Below, piece by piece: positions 12,416 to 15,091 of a stretch of DNA of 15,091 nt. Within the stretch, counting starts at the first letter, position 1. Every line of letters starts with the position of its first letter. The notes under the pieces were generated by a model. That model had not been told where the DNA came from. It ran no database searches and saw nothing but the letters and a program-made list of their open reading frames with translations. This DNA is from Anaerolineae bacterium (GTDB lineage Bacteria > Chloroflexota > Anaerolineae > B4-G1 > SLSP01): positions 1 through 15,091 of the forward strand of contig JAGHDT010000039.1 of the NCBI GenBank assembly GCA_021159805.1, in the 5' to 3' direction. The translations under genes were made by a program, and so were the position numbers.

Positions 12416-13084
12416 TCATGCGCCTGCAACCGCCCCACGCAACGCGAGAATAGCTGCGGCAACCCCCTCGGGCGCTGAATAGATCGCGGATCCTGCCACT
12501 AATGTGTCCGCACCGTGTGCAATCGCCTGCGGAGCCGTCACTCCGTCAATACCCCCGTCCACCGAAAGCCAAGCGGACGGACGGCTTCGATCCAACATCT
12601 CTCGGACCGCACGCATCTTGGCAAAGACCTCCGGAATCAGCTTCTGTCCCCCAAACCCAGGGTTGACGGTCATCACCAAGACCAGATCCAGATCAGATAG
12701 AACGTACTGAAGGACAGACTCCGGCGTGGCCGGGTTCAAAGCGACTCCGGCACGCGCTCCCAAGCTGTGGATCTGCTGCAGGACTCTGTGCAAGTGTGAG
12801 GTAGCCTCAGGATGCACCGTGAGAATATCGGCCCCGGCCTCAGCGAAGGCGGAGACATAGCGTCCGGGGTTCTCGATCATCAAATGCACATCGAGCGGCA
12901 GAGACGTCACCGTCCTCACTGCAGCCACAACTAATGGACCAATCGTGATGTTGGGCACGAAGTGTCCATCCATAACATCCACGTGGATGACATCGGCGCC
13001 GGCATTCTCGGCCTCTCGGACCTGCTCGCCGAGACGCGCAAAATCAGCGGAAAGAATGGATGGTGCGATGCGTACGATATTCAT
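12416..13084 (-). CDS. rpe: Ribulose-phosphate 3-epimerase
   Basis: Interconverts ribulose 5-phosphate and xylulose 5-phosphate in the pentose phosphate pathway. The 222-residue TIM barrel is full length. Visible are IAPSILSADFARL at the N terminus, HVDVMDGHFVPN at 34-45 (metal-binding His and catalytic Asp), DVHLMI at 65-70, NPGFGGQ at 141-147 (phosphate loop) and VDGGI at 175-179 with the second catalytic Asp. The ATG at 13084 gives the standard N terminus. An in-frame GTG at 13102 would add six unusual residues. A TGGGG-type ribosome binding site precedes the ATG. The gene stands alone, convergent with rpmB. Confidence 0.96.
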   Translation of the reverse strand: MNIVRIAPSILSADFARLGEQVREAENAGADVIHVDVMDGHFVPNITIGPLVVAAVRTVTSLPLDVHLMIENPGRYVSAFAEAGADILTVHPEATSHLHRVLQQIHSLGARAGVALNPATPESVLQYVLSDLDLVLVMTVNPGFGGQKLIPEVFAKMRAVREMLDRSRPSAWLSVDGGIDGVTAPQAIAHGADTLVAGSAIYSAPEGVAAAILALRGAVAGA

Positions 13085-13093
13085 AACCCCACC

Positions 13094-13122
13094 ATGATAC
13101 ACCGGATGAGAGATTTATGCAA
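13094..13122 (-). promoter_or_regulatory. Candidate promoter for rpe
   Basis: On the minus strand, TTGCAT (13122-13117), a 17-bp spacer and TATCAT (13099-13094). The hexamers and spacing are good, but transcription would start only a few bases before the rpe ATG, giving a nearly leaderless mRNA and leaving the ribosome binding site outside it. A second -10-like TTATAT lies further up (13183-13178) without a clear -35. Confidence 0.35.
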
Positions 13123-13295
13123 CCATTTGCCTCGCAAATCCACCACCCGGGCTGCCCACGGGACATCGGAACGCCCCATATAACACACTTCCTTGCATCA
13201 CACAGAGAGTAACGACGTCACGTGGCCAAGGTGCTAGCCACCGAGCCTATCGTCGACGCCTTTTGCACCAGACGGTGCCACTAACTACAGGCAGA

Positions 13296-13517
13296 CTATT
13301 CGCAGACTTGTCTTCGCAATCCCCGAGCAGCCGGCAGAAAGAAGGCCGGGAGTGTTTCGGGACCGCATTCAGAGTCGCCATGGAACACCTTCGCTTCCGA
13401 GCTCTGGCCGATTTCGTGCTTGAGGGCACCCTCGATGTGGCCTTCACGACAGCAAAAGAAGTCGCACACGGGGTGGGCGCGGGTCCCGCAACCGCAGACT
13501 CGACATGAAGTCAACAC
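13296..13517 (-). CDS. Doubtful Cys-rich small ORF
   Basis: A 73-residue frame from GTG at 13517 with cysteines spaced like a zinc site near the N terminus (CRVCGCG, then PVCDFFCCREGH). Third-position GC is about two thirds by hand count, higher than expected for random frames here. No ribosome binding site precedes the start, and the frame is closed upstream by a TAG. I do not recognise a family. It may be the remains of a longer gene or chance. Confidence 0.2.
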   Translation of the reverse strand: MLTSCRVCGCGTRAHPVCDFFCCREGHIEGALKHEIGQSSEAKVFHGDSECGPETLPAFFLPAARGLRRQVCE

Positions 13518-13928
13518 CGAGAAGATCAGCGGAATCGTACAGCCGATACGCGCAGCCTAGCGCATCACTGTCACCGGAAGTGCGGTAGAGCTCGGTCTGA
13601 CGGAACCATGTGCGGCACACCCGCCGCTCATCAGCTATCCGGTGCAGGCCACGACGGTTGACGCGGCGCAAACGGCGTCGGCCCTCCGCTATGTGAGACA
13701 AGACAACCTGATCATTGTGATTGCCCTGGGGTTGGCTTCGGGCCTCGGCCTGGGGCCGCCGCTGAGTGCGGCTGCGGACCTGGGCGGGTGCAGCCTGAGT
13801 CACCGCGAACCCCACGCTGCTGCCCGCGCGGTAGGCTGGGGTGAACTAGGTTGTGCCGACCAGGACGGCTTTGGAGTACCGCCTCCGATACCGTCACGAC
13901 TGTCCTGTCGACCGTATGACAGGCGCAA

Positions 13929-14057
13929 ATGGTCGAGGATCAAGCCGGAGCCCATCAAGTCATCCAAGACTCGATGCAGGCGCTGATACAACTGATCGAG
14001 CAAGACAACAAGATCCCCGACTATAACCGCGCCCTGATGCGGCCGTGGCGCCGGTAG
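13929..14057 (+). pseudogene. Possible 3' remnant of a plus-strand gene
   Basis: A 42-codon frame (MVEDQAGAHQVIQDSMQALI, then QLIEQDNKIPDYNRALMRPW and RR) ending in TAG. It reads like the C terminus of a real protein: amphipathic helix, about 76 percent GC at third positions, no rare-residue bias. The same frame continues upstream as TVTTVLSTV but is cut by a TGA at 13917-13919. An upstream hydrophobic stretch lies in another frame. The parent protein is not recognised. Confidence 0.3.
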
Positions 14058-14120
14058 AAGCCTTGTGAAGGCCAGCACTGGACAACCGCTTAGGCACCTT
14101 CTACGCGCCCCCTGGGCGCC

Positions 14121-15091
14121 TTACTCCCCGCTGGACTGAATAGCAGGCGCCCACTCGGGCAGCTCATCGTAGGAACCGGGCCAAAACGCGCTGTAGAACG
14201 CAATGTAGTCCGGCATCGCGCCGCTCCATAGAGCGTCGACGTGGCCACCTGTGTGCACTTCGTAGATCACGTCTGCTTCCAGTTTCTGCAGATCGTTCCG
14301 CAGCTGGATCGTACCTGCGCGCGCCCAGTCGCCATCCCCGGCATCCAGGTAGATACGCAGGCCTGCGACGCCCTCCTGCACAAGGCGGTAGGGGTCATAC
14401 TGAGGTATGGGTCTGTTGAATGCCAGGGCCGGGCTGTGGGCCCCCACACTGCCGAAGAGGTCCTGGTGCAGCAGTGCGATCTCCAGCGCCCAGACCCCGC
14501 CGCGCGAGATCCCCCCCACCGCCCGGCCAGAAGCCGTGGGGATAGTCCGATACGCCGCATCGATTGCGGGTACCAGCTCATTGGCAACGAATCCCTCAAA
14601 CGAATGGTCCCCGCCGCTGGAGTGCACGTACAGGCCATCCCGAGAGACGCCGGGCAGGATCACGATGTAGGGACCGGTGATACCGCGACTGACCCAGTCA
14701 TCGCTCCACTCATCAATGCCCAGGTTGTCCCAGTGCCACTCATTCAGTGGCCACCCGTGGAACAGATAGAGCGTTGGAAAAGCCTTGGTGGGATACGCCT
14801 CATAGCACGGCGGAAGATGGACCAGGTAACGAACCTGCTCCCCCAGAGCTACGCTCTCCATCGTCGCGATCTCGGTCCGTCCGTGAAGGTAGGGACACAC
14901 TGAAGGGGTCGGTGTTGCCGTTACGGTCGGCGTGAAAGTCGGCTCCGGGGTCAGCGTAGGAGGGTGGTCTTCAGCCCCTGCGCCATCGGCCTGCATCACC
15001 AGGGGCGGCGTAGGCGTGGCCGTAACCGGTGAAGGCTGCCCAGTAGGCGCGACCGATACTGGCACAGGGCCTTCGTGGGATTCAGCCGCCA
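14121..15091 (-). CDS. Secreted alpha/beta-hydrolase esterase, 5' end beyond window
   Basis: A putative esterase of the Esterase D/PF00756 type, partial: the frame is open to the window edge, so the N terminus and any signal peptide are missing. A GTG at 15065 is in frame but is probably internal. The visible protein starts with a Thr/Pro-rich linker (TPTPP, TLTPEPTFTP, TATPTP), typical of exported proteins. The hydrolase domain follows: TLYLFHGWPLNEWHW (oxyanion region), IVILPGVSRDG, nucleophile elbow GGISRGG with Ser coded at 14507-14505, DAGDGDW with the likely catalytic Asp, and HTGGHVDALW with the likely catalytic His. The triad therefore looks complete. It would act outside the cell or at the cell surface on an ester such as an acyl, feruloyl or similar group; the substrate cannot be told. 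The unassigned 13.1-14.1 kb stretch lies downstream. Confidence 0.88.
   Translation of the reverse strand, partial: AAESHEGPVPVSVAPTGQPSPVTATPTPPLVMQADGAGAEDHPPTLTPEPTFTPTVTATPTPSVCPYLHGRTEIATMESVALGEQVRYLVHLPPCYEAYPTKAFPTLYLFHGWPLNEWHWDNLGIDEWSDDWVSRGITGPYIVILPGVSRDGLYVHSSGGDHSFEGFVANELVPAIDAAYRTIPTASGRAVGGISRGGVWALEIALLHQDLFGSVGAHSPALAFNRPIPQYDPYRLVQEGVAGLRIYLDAGDGDWARAGTIQLRNDLQKLEADVIYEVHTGGHVDALWSGAMPDYIAFYSAFWPGSYDELPEWAPAIQSSGE

Larger units (their letters stand above)
13103..14120. other. One-kilobase stretch without a convincing intact gene
   Basis: Between rpe and the esterase no open frame has a recognisable family, a ribosome binding site and a start together. Frames on both strands are short and broken. 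Two stretches have coding-like third-position GC: a Cys-rich minus frame (13296-13517) and a plus-strand end piece (13929-14057). A third plus frame around 13660-13760 encodes a hydrophobic stretch (NLIIVIALGLASGLGLG). The region may be remains of one or more lost genes. No insertion sequence ends, tRNA or repeat array were seen. Confidence 0.6.

Noticed and set aside
13263..13508. Plus-strand 81-residue frame in the unassigned stretch
   Set aside because: Third-position GC near the background, no ribosome binding site, no family resemblance; the opposite strand looks slightly more coding.
13800..14078. Minus-strand 92-residue frame overlapping the plus-strand remnant
   Set aside because: The plus-strand reading of the same bases has a better coding pattern. 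This one turns into a Pro/Ser/Arg-rich tail typical of a shadow frame.
14103..14123. GC-rich hairpin (GCGCC/GGCGC) at the esterase stop as a terminator
   Set aside because: The loop is too small and no T run follows on the minus strand.

Overview
The window is about 15 kb of moderately GC-rich bacterial chromosome. Almost every gene lies on the minus strand; rpmB is the one clear plus-strand gene. The content is mainly housekeeping. The gene order (rpmB divergent from an Asp23-like gene, then fakA, two DegV/FakB genes, recG, coaD, a small coiled-coil gene, rpmF, a second Asp23-like gene and nusB), a RecG with a long helical N-terminal extension, and a COG2403-type P-loop protein together suggest a member of the Chloroflexota (Anaerolineae-like). 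That assignment is inference; no rRNA or other phylogenetic marker is present.

Layout from right to left, which is the direction of transcription for most genes. 15091-14121: secreted alpha/beta-hydrolase esterase with a Thr/Pro linker, cut by the window edge. About 14120-13103: a 1-kb stretch without a convincing intact gene, holding two weak coding traces. 13084-12416: rpe. 12139-12324 (plus): rpmB, convergent with rpe across a 16-bp hairpin. 12066-10002: Asp23-like gene and fakA, tightly coupled. 9846-8126: two overlapping DegV/FakB genes behind a terminator/promoter junction. 7987-4428: recG, coaD and a coiled-coil gene, with a 26-bp perfect palindrome upstream of recG. 4323-4132: rpmF from a consensus sigma70 promoter. 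3908-3055: Asp23-like gene and nusB, closed by a strong terminator. 2848-1529: cyclic 2,3-diphosphoglycerate synthetase-like P-loop protein. 1120-209: acetamidase/formamidase with its own promoter. 208-1: nothing recognised.

How the genes work together: FakA with two FakB/DegV carriers would phosphorylate exogenous or recycled fatty acids to acyl-phosphates for phospholipid synthesis, and CoaD supplies CoA. The two Asp23-like genes are envelope or stress associated in the Firmicutes members that have been studied. RpmB, RpmF, NusB and RecG serve the ribosome, transcription and genome repair. The left end (P-loop protein and amidase) is a separate metabolic unit.

I found no obviously new defence, mobile or biosynthetic system, and no CRISPR, tRNA, rRNA or insertion sequence. 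The items most worth a second look are the palindrome upstream of recG, the diverged DegV paralogue next to fakA, the decayed-looking kilobase at 13.1-14.1 kb, and the uncharacterised coiled-coil gene between coaD and rpmF.
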